Shown piece after piece: positions 5,979 through 6,724 of a DNA stretch of 6,724 nt. The notes beneath the pieces were generated by a model. The model saw only the letters and a program-made list of their open reading frames with translations. It ran no database searches and had not been told where the DNA came from. The stretch comes from Spirochaetaceae bacterium (lineage in GTDB: Bacteria; Spirochaetota; Spirochaetia; SZUA-6; Fen-1364): assembly GCA_003170115.1 (NCBI GenBank), contig PMZS01000223.1, positions 1-6,724 of the forward strand, in the 5' to 3' direction. The number at the start of each line of letters is the position of its first letter. Position 1 is the stretch's first letter. Made by a program: the position numbers and the translations under genes.

Positions 5979-6724
5979 GTGCGTCTTGAAGAAAGAGTCC
6001 CGCCGCCCGCAGAGCCGCCCTCCGACTGGCAGCTCGTTCGAGGGTGGCTGATCCGGACGTACGCGCGCTCCCGCGTGCCGATTCTCGCGGGATCGAATAT
6101 CCTGGCAATCGTCCTTGCGCTCCTCGTGTACAACGCGCTGCGCCCCGCGCCCCAGAAACTCACCCAGAGGGACATAGACAACGCCGTCAGCCGCTCTCTG
6201 CAGAACTCGCCCCCCCCGCCTTCAAACGCGTCGGTTGCCTACGAAGCGATCCGGCCTTCCCTCGTCGTTGTCGAGGCCATGACGCAGGAGGGAGGCAAGG
6301 CACGATCCACTCTCGGCGCCGGAGTCGTCATCGCGGAAACGGGAGTCATCCTCACCTGCCTCCACGTGGTCGGGGATGCGCCACAGGTCAAAGTTGTGTT
6401 CGCGGACGGGACGGAGTCTGAAGCGCTGGTGACCGCGCGGCTGCCGGAGAAGGACCTCGCCGTGCTGAATGCGCTGAAGCCGCCCGACGAGCTGAAGCCC
6501 GCCACCCTCGCAAGCTCCTCGTCGCTTCGCGTCGGAGACGAGGTGATCGCCGTGGGAAATCCCTTCGGCGTCATCGGCTCGGTCTCTGACGGGGTGGTCT
6601 CGGGTCTCGGGCGGCGGTACGTCTCGCGCGAATCGGGGGCCGAGCTCACCAATCTCATCCAGTTCGACGCGGCGGTGAACCCGGGTAATTCCGGCGGGCC
6701 GCTGGTCAATTCGCGCGGCGAAGT
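5979..6724 (+). CDS. HtrA/DegP-like membrane-anchored serine protease, 3'-truncated by window edge
   Basis: Trypsin-fold serine protease of the HtrA family, expected to degrade or sense misfolded proteins outside the inner membrane; 248 residues are visible and the frame runs off the window. A proline-rich cytosolic lead (residues 1-32) is followed by one hydrophobic helix (about 33-51: VPILAGSNILAIVLALLVY), which I read as an uncleaved anchor, then a low-complexity linker with PPPP. The protease domain has the full triad: H129 in TCLHVVGD, D159 in KDLAVLN and S238 in NPGNSGGPLVN, with spacing of 30 and 79 residues, close to DegP. VGDEVIAVGNPFG is also typical. PDZ domains, if any, lie outside. 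The GTG at 5979 is chosen because a TAG lies two codons upstream and no in-frame ATG occurs before 6276; GAGG (5961-5964) is 14 bases away, so the exact start is uncertain. Confidence 0.9.
   Translation, partial: MRLEERVPPPAEPPSDWQLVRGWLIRTYARSRVPILAGSNILAIVLALLVYNALRPAPQKLTQRDIDNAVSRSLQNSPPPPSNASVAYEAIRPSLVVVEAMTQEGGKARSTLGAGVVIAETGVILTCLHVVGDAPQVKVVFADGTESEALVTARLPEKDLAVLNALKPPDELKPATLASSSSLRVGDEVIAVGNPFGVIGSVSDGVVSGLGRRYVSRESGAELTNLIQFDAAVNPGNSGGPLVNSRGE

Noticed and set aside
6239..6709. Minus-strand open frame of 156 codons opposite the protease gene
   Set aside because: The plus strand carries an intact catalytic triad in a continuous frame; the antisense product is low-complexity Ser/Thr/Pro-rich.

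Overview
The window is about 6.7 kb of GC-rich bacterial DNA, densely coded, with codon use strongly biased to G/C at third positions. It holds three complete genes, two genes cut by the window edges, and one gene that looks broken. The mix fits a Gram-negative-like bacterium: a dnaK-dnaJ pair, pyruvate kinase, a polyol dehydrogenase and a membrane-anchored HtrA-type protease. I cannot name the lineage. The DnaJ has a reduced zinc centre and the DnaK carries wording I associate with archaeal-type DnaK, so a poorly sampled phylum is possible; this is inference only.

Layout. Positions 1-1145 (+) are the 3' two thirds of dnaK, followed by a short GC-rich hairpin and then a dnaJ-like gene (1192-2208, +). 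Together they form a chaperone unit: DnaJ delivers clients to DnaK and triggers its ATPase. The dnaJ 3' end overlaps by 14 bp, tail to tail, with a minus-strand operon. That operon is read from about 5184 down to 2195: first a long-chain polyol (mannitol-type) dehydrogenase (3961-5184, -), then a pyruvate kinase with an extra C-terminal domain (2195-3964, -). The two are joined by an ATGA stop/start overlap, so the dehydrogenase and the last step of glycolysis are probably co-expressed and translationally coupled.

The divergent intergenic region (5185-5359) contains two almost identical 20/21-bp direct repeats built of alternating CACCC and GGGTG blocks, placed where they could control the minus-strand operon, the plus-strand unit, or both. 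Rightwards, a plus-strand gene (5360-5916) has an anti-sigma-like N-terminal part in one frame and its apparent C-terminal domain in another, with the expected membrane-spanning middle missing. It looks like a deletion-plus-frameshift pseudogene or an assembly error. The window ends inside an HtrA/DegP-like serine protease (5979 onwards, +) that has a single N-terminal membrane anchor and a complete His-Asp-Ser triad.

Nothing here is a clear mobile element, CRISPR array or RNA gene. The items most worth a second look are the repeat cluster, the broken regulator-like gene, the degenerate features of the pyruvate kinase, and the single-zinc DnaJ next to a DnaK with an insertion.
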